From assembly GCA_020747065.1 (NCBI GenBank), contig JAGMVK010000004.1:2914001-2978000 (forward strand): a stretch of 64,000 bases of DNA, in the 5' to 3' direction. The notes under the pieces were generated by a model, which saw only the letters and a program-made list of their open reading frames with translations, was not told the origin of the DNA and made no database searches. This document shows positions 1-11,227 of the stretch, piece after piece. The position numbers were made by a program, and so were the translations under genes. How positions within the stretch are numbered: the stretch's first letter is position 1; each line of letters begins with the position of its first letter. Origin of the DNA: Cadophora sp. MPI-SDFR-AT-0126. Lineage: Eukaryota > Ascomycota > Leotiomycetes > Helotiales > Ploettnerulaceae.

Positions 1-240
1 ATAATTCGAGGCATGTATGGTTGAAGGAGGCATTCTGTCGAAGCGGGAAGCAGGATCGTACTGGGAAGAATGATCCTCCTGATATAGGCCCTGAGGAGGT
101 TGGGGAGTATATTGTTCGAACTGTCGCGACGGTTGTCGATTCAGGGTGAGCCCGTTCCCATAACGATTGGAGACAGGCGACCGATTCTGATTCTGCGAGT
201 AGTCGGCATACATATCTCCTCCGTATTGTTGGGCCATCAT
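1..240 (-). CDS. N-terminal fragment of a conserved-looking fungal protein (cut by window edge)
   Basis: An open frame runs leftwards from tandem ATG codons (238-240, 235-237) to the window edge without a stop, giving 80 residues. The peptide starts MMAQQYGGDMYADYSQ and is rich in Gln, Asn, Ser, Tyr and Pro, so this end is probably disordered. The start resembles the N terminus of a long, widely conserved filamentous-fungal protein, but I cannot name it with confidence and no domain falls inside the window. The several hundred bases on its 5' side are low-complexity and lack coding signal, which fits a long leader or promoter. The function cannot be inferred from this piece. Confidence 0.6.
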   Translation of the reverse strand, partial: MMAQQYGGDMYADYSQNQNRSPVSNRYGNGLTLNRQPSRQFEQYTPQPPQGLYQEDHSSQYDPASRFDRMPPSTIHASNY

Positions 241-3165
241 GAATGCCGTGCAAATTTCCAGGAGGTGGCAAGGGAGGGCAGCTGTTACTAGGCCTGCGAG
301 GTATGCAAGGAGCCGGCAGTGGCACGCCGTACAAGCTTCAAATGCCTGCTCCGAACTTCACGAAGCTTCGTGCAGCTGGAGCGACTGCAACGCCCGCGTC
401 TGCTAGATCCTGCGTAAGCTCGTCGCCGTCGGGCAGCAGCTTCGAGCAGCTGTATACAGCTCTGAGAGAGCGGTGCGGGTGCTGCGTGGGGAGCAGTGAG
501 GAGGGGGAGGGATGCAGCGTCGGTACTTGTAGGGACGGTGCGTGGTGTGGTGGTAGTAGTTTCTCCTGTAGCCAGTACGTACCAGTCAGTGCGGCTGGCT
601 GCGATGGACAGGAGAACTGTGGCGATGTCGTCTATACCGTGAAGCCGTAGATGTCGTCGTCAATAGTCGCGCAAGCAGTGTATAAGGACTTCAGTCCGTC
701 GTCGTCGTTGTCGTCGTCGCAGAAGGATGGTTGGGCGAGGGAGAGAGGGAGGGAGAGCGAGATTTCACAACCAGGAGCGGTTTTCTGAGTGAGTGATGGT
801 CCCAGCCAGATGTACCGTAGACACTAACTAAGCCTGTTGTGGTAAGGGTCTTTTCGCTTGGTGTGGTGCGCTAGGTGATGGGTGCAGCAAAGGAAGGGAT
901 GGTATGAGATGAGAGTGGGTGACCAAACAATATCCGAAAATCTAGCAGTCCAGAAATTTCGCAAAGATGGATACAAGTTCCATGCAGTAGTGCACAAGTA
1001 TCTGCAGTAGGATGTTTCGAACACGAACGGTCGTCGACTGATTGTGCTAATAACTGATGCTATCCGCAAGTGTGTATGCTGCCTTTGTGTAGGCTGCTTT
1101 GGCGTGGAGACGGACTGCTGGGAAGGGTAGGGTCCACGGCTTGTGAGGTAGAGGTACGTACGAGTGACGATAGAACGATGGAAACGGGAACAATCCGTCG
1201 GGAGAGGTTAGGAGAGGGAAGGACAGCAAACACACCGTGCGTGTGTGTATGTGTGTGCGTGTTTTTTCTCCAAGACGCGGTACAGTAGTTTGCTGCTTAG
1301 TTTTGTTTCGTATAACTCAAGTTCCAGGTACTGAAAATATTATATGATATGATATGCTGTGAGAACAGAGCAGAGCAGAGTTGGTAAGGTTGTATCCGTG
1401 GGTTGCCGGGAGTGCGTCAATGGAATGGATGCAATGCAGAGAATGCTGTTGCAGGAAAAACAATCATGAGGCGCGATAATCTCATAGGGCAGGGGACGAG
1501 AAGGACGAGGATGGCCAGAAGCAAGCCTGCATCTGCATCTGCATCGCCGGCGACGGGGGTCGAGTCGAAAGGGAATTAATTGCTGGGGGTCCAGAAATTC
1601 GAGGCTGCTCTTTTAAGGCTTCGCTGTCGATCTCGATCACGATCAATGCACGGTAGAAAGCTAATCGTTATGTCCAAAACGCTGGAAGAAGATGCTGTTG
1701 ATAATAAATGAAGATGAAGATGAGGGGTAACAACTCGCAATAGCAGGGCTGTTCTAGAAGAGTTCCGTGCGATGGCCTATTATTCTAATATAGGGAGGGC
1801 TGGATATATATTATCAGATGTCGGGCATTCAGGGGAAACCCTAGGTATGGATATGGTTAACGACGAGCCATTTTAGGTACATAATCCTTCCTACCAATCT
1901 TTTCGTATCTCAAGCCGCTCCATAAGTTCAAAAGGGCCGCTATAAAGAGTTCCAACGTCCCAAGAAAGCAAGAATATGAAGTCCCAAGCCAAAAACCAGC
2001 GATGATTTGGTCGCTGCGCCGTCATAGTCAATACATTCCAGCTCTCGTCTCTCCCACGCTGGTCCCTCGTGACAGTCAGATCTGGCATTTTCACGATGCA
2101 GTGTTGTCCAAAGAGAGTCTGAATTGCAGGCTCCAGACCATCATTGGTGTGTGCGACCTGAGCTGATCTGACAGCTATGGACGTCTCTACCTATGGTTGG
2201 TCTGGTTGGTGTTCTGGCTTCAGGTATTGGACGAGGCTAATGATTGTCTGTGGGTTGGTTCGTCGGGGAGGCAAGGCTCTGGTTGGTGATCAGGCCCCAG
2301 AGACTCGGGGAGCCAGAGAACATCGATATTGAAAGAGGCTGCCGAGTGGCGGCTGTGGAGAAACGAACAGACTCCTGAACGAACAATAAACCAGAAAGCG
2401 GGTAATGGGGATCAATAATAAATGAGATGAGATCTATGGTAATACGATGTTGTAGAGTAGAGGACAGGAGGAACTTGACGAAAAAATCTAATAAACGGCA
2501 CAGAAGCAGATGCAATACCCGCTTTCTGCAACTAACAGATATAATTGAAGTTATTATGCTTCTGCAAGTACCCAGAAGCATGTCATCGCCACCTATACTT
2601 GAGTTTCTATTCATTTATCCCGCAGCACGATGAGCTGTACATCGAAATGAGAATTGTTACCATGCAGATATATATGTATATGTCAATTCTACAGATGCAG
2701 GTTGGCTTTGCGTAGATTTGCTGTCCTGTTTGTTAATCTGAATCCCCTTCGTAGTGGCGAAGGCTTCTTTTTTCTCCGTGAGGGGCAGGGTGAGACTTGA
2801 CGACTCGATGTACGTCAACTGGATCGAATGTCTTAGACATTTACAGGCTCTATCCGTCCTTTTGTTTATTTATTTTCTTTTTCTTGTAGGTGATCAATTG
2901 ATTGACTGCATATCAATAGTTTTATTCTTGCGAAAGTCAAAGTCAGCCGCTGCGCAGCAGTTTCTTATTCGCATTGCAGTGTCTCATTCGCATTACTTTT
3001 CAGCTTGATTAAAGTTCCAAAGGCATGAAATTTGTCACAGAACCTCACGCAACGAATTTAAAAATACACGCTCAGTCATCTCCAAGCATTCCATAGTCCT
3101 CTTCTGCATTCTATATTATCAAACTCGGATTATACCTTCCGTGACATCCGCCCGCCTCGCATCGC
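241..3165. other. Gene-poor region upstream of the truncated leftward gene
   Basis: No frame here has convincing codon usage or recognisable domains. The first kilobase is purine- and GT-rich on the + strand, with a CGT-type trinucleotide run near 696-719. Such low-complexity sequence is common in long 5' leaders and promoters of fungal regulatory genes. I assign it, by position only, to the leader and promoter of the leftward gene at 1-240. Confidence 0.4.
1237..1262. repeat. (GT)n-type microsatellite
   Basis: A short imperfect GT dinucleotide tract interrupted by AT and GC steps. It lies in non-coding DNA and is probably length-variable between strains. Confidence 0.7.
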
Positions 3166-3659
3166 ATGTCTTCATTCCATTTCTTGTACAGACATATTCT
3201 TCTTCAAAGGCGGCGGCGGCTTCTTCGAATCCTTCTCAGCCTTCACGAGCTCCTCCTCGCCTGACTTACCTCATTCCACCATCCCGCGCCAGAAACATCC
3301 CCTCGCAGCTCCACCTATCTACCACCCAACCAATCCAGCCTCAAAAGTCAAAATTCACGATCCGGCCCAACACCGTTCCTGCTGGGAAAAGGGGCAGCCT
3401 ATCACCACTCTTCCGCTGCCATTTGGCCTGACCTCGGGCACTACAAGTAGGAGCTTGGCATCGGTTCGCCCCGCTCTCTAATGGCGATCAAACCGTGCGG
3501 GACGGGGAAGACAGGGCGTTCTCGCCTGCCATTCGGGATATTGAGGGCCACATCATATTGGGTGCTCGATTGACAGGATCTCAATTTAAATCCCCGAACG
3601 ACCACAACGATGACATTCACGATCTGTTGAGTTTTTTGTTATGGATCGAGCGTCGGTGA
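3166..3659 (+). CDS. Candidate small three-exon gene, unknown function
   Basis: A possible model is exons 3166-3185, 3309-3446 and 3515-3659, giving 100 residues. Intron 1 (3186-3308) has a GTACAG donor, an internal CTGAC branch-like site and a GCAG acceptor. Intron 2 (3447-3514) has GTAGGA and ACAG ends with CTAAT inside. Both junction phases fit, but each would fit by chance one time in three. The product would start MSSFHFF and end LLSFLLWIERR. It has no signal peptide, membrane segment or recognised domain. The longer continuous frame at 3141-3431 begins at GTG and has no ATG. This should be read as a hypothesis only. Confidence 0.25.
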
Positions 3660-6164
3660 ACAGATGTGGAGAGAAATTGCCTTGTTGATGCATAGTATCC
3701 TGGAAGCGACTTGGCTGTTGTCAGAGTGATACAGCATTTGAGGAGCGAATGACGGCGAAGTCCAGGAGTTCTTTGATTAGACTTCACAGTCAACCAAACG
3801 GAATCGTTCCTCTCATTGGATGAAAGCCATGGAGCGAGAAGGAAATCTCTTGAAGATGGATGCAATGATGCACTAGGGGTACAATGTTTCGGAGACTTCC
3901 CATATACTGTATCGACGATGAAGGACACCGCCTCATGATGCCTTATCAACAACCCTAGTCACTTCGTCGGCCTTCAATGTAACCAAATGGCTGTCGGCAA
4001 GCTCGTCAGGGAATACCGAGTCATCAGCCATTGAATAGGTCAGCAAATCCTACAATAACTTGGATGGCGAAGCTCATTTCAGCTTCAAAATACTGCCCAC
4101 CTGGCTTATCGGATGTTGCTAGACCAGGAGTTCAAGGGTAGCATAATGAACCCCACGTCTGCGACCTTCCAGGCGGCCAAGCGGATTCATCCATCCCTCT
4201 CTTCCAATCCTACGAACTCATCCAGATGTATTCACATTTAATGTTCCGATCCCCGGAAAATGCAAGATAGAGTCTTGCCTGCCACAGACAACATGACTCG
4301 TCATATTGCTGACACCGAGATCCGGGTCCAAGGTCGTCATTCATCTCCACCACTGGCTTTGAGAAACCGGTTGAGGGTATCATATTGCTTGCCTTATTTG
4401 CCACCGACACAAATCTACGCAGGGCAAGGTACCAAGGGAAAGCCAAGCAGCATAGCATAAGGCAGCATCGGGCTGGTTTTGATCATCAATCGATGTCACA
4501 CACTGCACAACCCAAGCTCATGCGGCCGACATCCTGCTTGCACATCTCACTGCATCCATTTCCATCACACCCCATCCCATCACATGAAGTTACACAAAGC
4601 CTCAAGCCTTCATCTGCAACATAGTTGCATGTCACGCATCTCATCCACTCGGAGGACAAGAAGGCACGGTAACGCAGAGAGGCAACCGTTCCGGACCGCC
4701 TTAACCGCCCGCAACGTCTTCACAGCGTTCCGATAGGCCATGGTGTCCGGTGTTGGACTGCTTCTGGACGAGAAGCTCGAGATCCATGTTGCAGGATGAA
4801 TCGATCATGTGATGTCCAGCTACGGAAGGGGTCGCGTGGCTGGAGTCGGCTGAACAGTTGCATCGTCTGACGAACAATGAAGATCGAAGGTGAGAAACAT
4901 CTCCATTCACAACATAGGTTCAGAAGGGTTCGCTTCCTCCAAAAAGATCTCTGACGTCGATGCTGTCGAAAGGCACGACAGGTCACGTGGCATAGTCAAA
5001 AGTTTCCATGAAACCATGAGGCTGCGTGTCGGTTCGTCTTCAACTCCATCCGTAAAGTGCGGCTCCTCAAGTCCTCAAATTGAAACTATATTCTTAACAT
5101 ATATACATCATGCCCTCGCATCTCATTTCCGTGTATTGCGCAACATTTCATCATCACCGCCCACAAGCCCCTATTCCATCCAAGTTCTAGACAAGGTCTA
5201 GCTACGAAACATTCCCCAGTCGGCCTGTTCTCCATCTTTTACATCACCAAAACGGCCTCGCTAAAGTCGTGATCCCCTCTCCTTTTCATCTGATACATCA
5301 GTCGTGCCATGATCGCTCGCTTGAGTCTCTAGCTCTGTTCCAGGGTTTCTTGGCTCGGTACTTGAGACGACAACCGATTTGCTCACAGAAGTGTTTGCTT
5401 GGTTGTGGCCTATTCATGAGGTTCCTCTCTTCATCCTTTCATCTGATCTTAGTGTTTACTGTCGTCACTTTGTGGGTGGAGTTCGGGTGGCCAAGAGAAA
5501 CTCAAAACAACGGAATTTCATGTCTTGTTTATCTCGATAGTGTTCATCGCTTGCGTTGGGACGAGCACGTCTATTATCGTCGTTTCGGAACGTTTAACAT
5601 GTGGATTATTCAGGTTCTTTGGACCTCCTGATTCAGGAGAATTCACATCGAAGAAGAATCAAGAATGCTTCGCTCCGACAGTTGAAGTCGACTCGGCTCG
5701 AACACAGCCACGAACCTCGCTACAATGCGGCTGATACCATCAGGATTCTGAGCCGATGATCTCTAAACATGCTCCAAACTTCCCGTTTCCTTTTTCTCCT
5801 GAGTTCGGTCCACTCGCAACTCATCCCCATTTGGCCACGCATAAACAACAAGCTTCTCCACTGGGAGCTTCACCCCATCAGATCCGTCGATCACCCATAG
5901 CAGGACCCACAGATCACAGTCTGAAGCAAGCATAGCCTCTTCGTCCGATGTTTATCCCCTCCAAAGGGTTGTTTCAAGCCGCGGGATTTTCTGAAATCGG
6001 ACCTAAGGACCTTGCCGTACAGATCCAGACAAGTAAGATTGGATAAGGATGCTCCTAGAATAGTATCTCTCGCTTCGGAGTTTTGATCGAAGATACCAGC
6101 TAGATTCGCAAGCGGGTGATCCTGGTAGATCCTCCACTCGTCTGGACACTTCGGATGGAAGACT
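3660..6164. other. Intergenic region without a supportable gene
   Basis: Several 60-120 codon open frames occur on both strands, for example around 5269-5631. None has a recognised domain, a good codon pattern or fitting splice sites. The end nearest the next gene becomes pyrimidine-rich, as expected of a fungal promoter. Confidence 0.5.
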
Positions 6165-6170
6165 TATAAA
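6165..6170 (+). promoter_or_regulatory. Probable TATA box of the secreted TVT-repeat gene
   Basis: TATAAA lies 145 bp before the chosen ATG at 6315. A long CT-rich leader follows, the usual arrangement of highly expressed fungal genes. Confidence 0.55.
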
Positions 6171-6314
6171 CTGTAGGTCTAGCCCTTCGTTTTCAGATCA
6201 TCACGACTGCGCATTCTTTCCAGTCTTGCCTTGGTTCTTTTCTCCTTTTCTTGATTTGATATCAACGTTCTTTACCTTCTCGCGCTTCTTATCCATTCCT
6301 TCAAAACGTTCAGC

Positions 6315-8266
6315 ATGCGGTCTGATCTTCTCTCGTTCGCGCTAGTCGCTCTTTTCACTTCTTCTGCTCTTGCTGGTCCAATCGATTCTTCTCAGGGAGA
6401 TGAGTAAGTCCTTCCTTCTTTGGCTCGAGTACGAAGAAAGTCTAACACACTGCTATCAGATCTAAACGAGGCATCAAGAAGAACCTTGGATCCTTGATGG
6501 GACTTCGCAGAAGACAGGTCACAACCACAGTTCTTGCACAGCCCGCAGCTACAACTTGCACACCCTGTGCCACTGGCTTAGCCCAGACCGTCACAGTTAC
6601 CGAGACGGTTACTGCATCTCAAGCTGTGCAAACCGTCACCGTCGTTCAATCCGCCGATGGTTCTGTCCAAACTCCAAAGACAATCACACTTACTCAAACT
6701 CAAGCATCAACCATCACGGTCGTCCAATCTGCCAATGGCGCTATCCAAACTCCTCAAATTATCACCGTCACACAGACCGAGTCTGCTTCTCTCCCTGCAG
6801 GAGGTGGACAAATAGTTACCGTAACCGAAGGCAACGCTGTAAATGGCGTCGCCGCCTCATCCTCGTCTACAGCTTCTGCTGGCCCCAAAATCGTCACTGT
6901 CACTGTCGGCGGCTCATCAAGCGTCGCTACAATCAGCCAGGACCAAACAATAGTGACCATAACCCAAGGCACAGACATCAGTCTCGCAACCCTTACCCAA
7001 GGCCAAAACCTCGTCACAGTTGGCCAAGGAAACCAACAGAGTGTCGTGACTGTCACACAAACCGCACCCGTTCTGCCTGCCGCGACGTCCTCAGCTCAAC
7101 TCACAAGCACAGCCACAGCGGGTGGTGTGATCACAGTCACTGAAGGCGGCGGCATCCAAAGTCTCGTTACCTTGACTGAAGGCCAGAACATCGTTACAGT
7201 CTCCGGTGCAGCAGGCTCCCAACCCAGCGTCGTAACCGTTACGGCCGGAAGACCAGGCTCAAATGGCGGTCAACCAAGTGCTGTACCCGGAGTCTTCCCT
7301 CCTGGTAAGAACAACAATTCTCCAGGGCGAGGCAAGGGGCGTGGAGGAAACTCAATCACAGTCAACATTATCATCATCCAATTCGTCATGCCCGGCAAGA
7401 CAAGCACCATCACCCAGTCTCTCGCCGGACAGAACGTCACATCGTTCATCTCTAGCCCACCAGTCACCGTAACTTCCACCATCACGTTGACCGAAGGAGC
7501 CGCTACTACCGCGCTACCCGGTGTACAGAACGGCACTGCTACAATCATCAGTAACAGCACCGTTGTATTGAATGGCACTTCTCCATTGACGAACGGCACG
7601 GATCTTGCTCTAAACGGCACTGCCCCAATTGCTCTGAACGAGAGTCTCCCACTGGCAAACGCCACTGCCCCAGCAGTTAACCTCACCTTGCCTACTCCCC
7701 TGAACGAGACATCCCCAACACCAGATCTCTCACCAGTGAACGTCACCCTCCCAACACCAGCAAATGGCACAAATCTCGCTCAGAACGCAACCGCTCCACC
7801 ACCTCCTCCACCGGCACTCAACGAGACGGCCCCAGCTCCACTACCTGTCCCAGCACCAGGGTTGAACACCACATCACCACCACCCGCACCGCTTCCACTT
7901 AACGAAACAGCGAGCATAACGCCACCCACGGTCGTCACGACTTCCCTGCCAGCATCTTCGTCGTCCTCCGCGGCAGGAGTAGGCTACCCCGTATCCCTCG
8001 CTTCCGATCTATCGACTCTCTCTTCATCTGCCTCCGCCTCAGCAACAAGCACACAAACCGCCCAAGGCGCCGTCGTCGCCTCATCATCCGCCGTCCCAAC
8101 ATCGACAGAAGCAGCATCCTCCCTCATTCCACTCTCGTCAGCATCTACAACAGCCACGGCTGAAGGCGCCATCGTCACACCAGCCGTCTCTGGCACCGGG
8201 ACGAAATCGGCTTGCAAGTCCAAGTCTTCGACTGGGTTAGCTGCGAGTGTCACGCCTTCTGCTTGA
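6315..8266 (+). CDS. Secreted mucin-like Ser/Thr-rich protein with TVT repeats
   Basis: Two exons, 6315-6403 and 6460-8266, with a 56-bp intron (GTAAGT donor, CTAAC branch, TCAG acceptor). The product is about 631 residues. It opens with a clear signal peptide (MRSDLLSFALVALFTSSALA). A short propeptide-like stretch follows that contains KR and ends at LRRRQ, a likely Kex2 cleavage site. The first half is built of degenerate units around the motifs VTVTE, TITQ and LVTVTQGQ. The second half is a Pro/Ala/Ser/Thr tail with over a dozen NxT/NxS glycosylation sequons (NGT, NET, NAT) and a polyproline run. I see no hydrophobic C-terminal GPI signal. The most likely role is a heavily glycosylated wall or extracellular protein. 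No enzymatic domain is visible. Confidence 0.85.
6560..7270 (+). repeat. Degenerate TVTxTx coding repeats
   Basis: At least ten imperfect units around T-V/I-T-V/x-T-Q/E occur in the first half of the secreted protein. The nucleotide sequence of the units has diverged, so the repeat is conserved at protein rather than DNA level. Confidence 0.7.
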
Positions 8267-9125
8267 GAGTCGTGACATGTGATGTTTGACTCCGATTAAG
8301 CAAGACCGGAGCGATTGCCAACTTGTTTGAACCGTGCTTGGGTTTCTTTTTCGTCCTCTTTTGTGCTCTGAGGTTGGCATGTATATAGATGTACAAAACC
8401 AAACCATCCCGTGCTCGGGACGGCAAAAAAAGATGTTAGATGCGTTTTGACAGCTTGATTAGCAGGCGTTTGTTTTGAAATTTCTTGGGGGACGGCGCGG
8501 CGGGAGACGAGCAGGTCTCGATGCTTGGTTAGATTTTCCCTTTTCTCGTCACTCATTTATGACTTTTGAAGACTGGAAAGATTGTGCTGGTTGTTTGTAT
8601 GTTTATGTTCATGTATGCTTATGAAGTCAGCATGAAAAACGATCCTCATGACTGTGTCTTATTATTGTCCTCGACTGGGTTGGTACCTTCCTGTGACTCT
8701 CGGTATGATCCCATCCGACTTTTTTTATTCATACTTCCTTTTGATCCGCCCTTCCATACAGTCCGTGATTATAGTCGAAGATCCAAAAGTATTCAACCAA
8801 TATAAATCGAGATGGTGTCATTCAATCGTTGAATGTGTTATCGAAATCTGGATCTAGAATCACAGCACCCCCTCATCTCCCTGAGTATAAATTATCCCCT
8901 TGCAAAGCATCCTGCCCTCTTTCCTTCCCTCCCCATCACAACACGGCCTCTATACTTATCATCTCGAACACTCTCCTGCACATCAATATCTATCACCCAG
9001 CCCCTATGCCCAAAGAAAACCTACAATCTGAACAGAAACCAAAGCCTCAAGTAAAAACCCAAAGTCCCCGCACTCCAATCCACTTCAATCCTTCCAGTCT
9101 TCCAACCCAACTACCGAAAGCAAAA
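8267..9125. other. Intergenic; TATA-like box near its end
   Basis: The 3' flank of the TVT-repeat gene contains no gene. TATAAATT at 8886-8893 is followed by a CT-rich stretch leading to a possible start codon at 9126. Confidence 0.45.
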
Positions 9126-9221
9126 ATGCCCGGCCCCCACGACCCCTCCAAACACCATTGCGCGAACTGGCTGTTGCGAGAATATAGCTCTTGATAATGG
9201 AGAGAAGTGTCAGAGCTGTAA
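9126..9221 (+). pseudogene. Possible frameshifted Cys-rich micro-ORF
   Basis: An ATG in good context (AAAAATGCC) lies about 240 bp after a TATA box and a CT-rich leader. Its frame reads MPGPHDPSKHHCANW and stops after 22 codons. The neighbouring frame continues with GCCENIALDNGEKCQSCK directly before a GTATGT donor-like site. Together they look like one small zinc-ribbon-type reading (CxxC pairs) broken by a shift of one base near 9160-9172. A sequencing or assembly error, a decayed gene or chance are all possible. Confidence 0.2.
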
Positions 9222-9412
9222 GGTATGTTCGTGTTTGTGTTGTGCTGCGAGAAACGAGAGGGTCCGAGGTTCGGGAAGTGGAAAGATGGAGCTGATTTTA
9301 TGGTGTTAAGAAGGATAGGTGAATGGAGGGGATGCGGGGTGAGATCTGGGATGGTGGAGAGGGAGGAAGGGCATGGGGAGACGGTGTAGAGTGTGCGGTC
9401 TTATATGGAGGT

Positions 9413-10351
9413 TTAGGGGTTCTTGGTGTGGAGATGGGGGCGAGATTTGAGGGCTTGGAGGGGGAAGGTCATATGGTGATATGGTGATATGAGCATATAC
9501 ATGTCTACATTGAAAGGAATGAACAGGCAGGGATCGATATCTTGTTGAAGAAAACATGCTTTCTGAAGTAATCTTGAGATCTCATTCGTGAGTAAACCAT
9601 GCTGCTCTGTCACTGAAAGGAGGCGCGAAATAAACGATAGAGCCCGCTCGCTACATTCATACCGTCTCGTGATCCCCTCTCCTGCAGTAATCAGAAACTG
9701 CAAACCGAAAACCTTCGAATGCGTGTTCAGGCAGTAGGAGTCGAGATTGAGGAGGACTTGCTCGAGGATGGATGGGTTGGCGGGTGGTGGGAGGATTTTT
9801 TCGGGGCGGTTGGTTAGGGCGACAGAGAGGCAAGGTATGCAGGTTTGGAAGGAGGTGCGCCAGCTATGGGGTGTTAGTTTGGGTTGTGGTGGGGAGTTAA
9901 GGGAAAAGTGAGGGGAGGAGGAGACTGGGAGGAAGACTTACACGTCGTGGTAGGTATCATATAAGCACTCATAAGTCGCGGAATTATTCTTCGCGGGGTT
10001 CAACGACCAGTCGTCGAATTTCGAGGCTGGTAGACCTTCGAGACAGTAATGGTAGATGGAGGTAGCGTGTTGACATTCTGGCTTCTCTGTTTGAAAGGAG
10101 GTGTCAGTTCATACGTATGGGACGCAGAAGGGATGATTTTTCCACGGGGTACAAATTGAAGAGAAGAAATAGAAAGACTTACTTAGACAAGCTTTCATCT
10201 CAGGTGTTGGACCACCGAATACGGCGGTTGCTGCTGCTTCATATGAGGTGAGGCCGCGAGCGGTGGGCTGGAAGAGTGCGGTGGCGTGGGTTGAGGTGAG
10301 GAAAGTAATAAGGACGGGAAGGGCGAGAAAGACCTTGTTGAGGGATTTCAT
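9413..10351 (-). CDS. Secreted Cys-rich protein with one 8-Cys W-C-x2-C module
   Basis: Exons run 10183-10351, 9942-10086 and 9413(?)-9863. The introns are phase 1 (GTAAGT to ACAG) and phase 2 (GTAAGT to ATAG). The protein begins with a signal peptide (MKSLNKVFLALPVLITFLTS...). After about 30 residues it carries C-x5-C-x9-C-x25-C-x-Y-x6-W-x6-C-x2-C-x32-C. The same spacing, with introns at the same codons, appears three times in the protein at 52.4-55.0 kb, so the two are homologous. The fifth Cys is replaced by Tyr here. The last exon stays open to a stop at 9413, but its final 60 or so residues look non-coding, so a further intron after about 9658 and a shorter end are likely. The role is unknown; it is probably an extracellular disulfide-rich protein. 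Confidence 0.7.
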
Positions 10352-11227
10352 TTTGTTGCTGATTCAAGTTTGCAATTCGAGTTTTGAGTTGCTATGAATT
10401 TGGATTTGTAGTTGATGATGGGAGGAAGGTAGGCCAGGAAAGGGAGAAAAATGGCTAAATACTCAGTTTGACCGAAAGGCCGGGTTAGGATAGGAAACGT
10501 GAATCATTTTGGAGCAGAGGGCGTGGCGAGTCAATCTCAAGATATGCCACACCACAGTTCTAATAAAATGACTAGAGAATTACTGAAGCGAGAAGCAACC
10601 TATACTTATTTCGCAGACTATATAAAGTGTTGAGACTACCGACGAAGGTATAACCTGAGTTAGATTTTAAGATACTCATAAATGTTTTCAATAAGACTAT
10701 GTGTGCGAGGACGAGACAACGTGAGTGAAAGGCGTATTGATATATCAAGCATTTCGAAGACATCCCCAATAATTTCAGAATTTGCGATCGTGTTCAGACG
10801 ATAACGGAACCTCCTCTCAAAAGACGGACGTGACCTCCATCTCCAAAGCATGTTGAAACTGAAAACAACAATTGAGTTCTTCATACCTAAGCACCAATAT
10901 GATAGCTTCTACCCAAATTGCTCTTCAACTTCGAAGCAAACATGCCCGATGCCATCCATTCGATTAAGCCAATCAATACACCTCGCTTAAGGTGTGCCCT
11001 CAGAGTCTGGTGAATAGGAGAGGCTAGCGCGCTGCTAGGCACCTCTCTCTTGACAAGATCGAGCATCCCTCGAACGTTCTCGCTTTCGATCTTATGTCCA
11101 TTCTATTCGGTTCAAACACCGCAGCGCGCACCAACAATAAAGTATTCAGAATTCGAAAGCTGAGTAACTTTGACTGCCCCGCCTTTCATGACGACACCAC
11201 AACAAGACCATAACAACCCAACCGGCC
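10352..11227. other. Divergent intergenic region
   Basis: This is shared upstream DNA of the leftward secreted protein and the rightward orphan gene. I see no gene or notable element in it. Confidence 0.5.

Noticed and set aside
5269..5631. 120-codon open frame in the left gene-poor region
   Set aside because: Composition looks random, there is no domain, and neighbouring frames of similar length overlap it.
6556..7770. Long alternative frames opposite and alongside the TVT-repeat gene
   Set aside because: They are shadows produced by the repetitive ACC/GTC codon pattern of the real gene.
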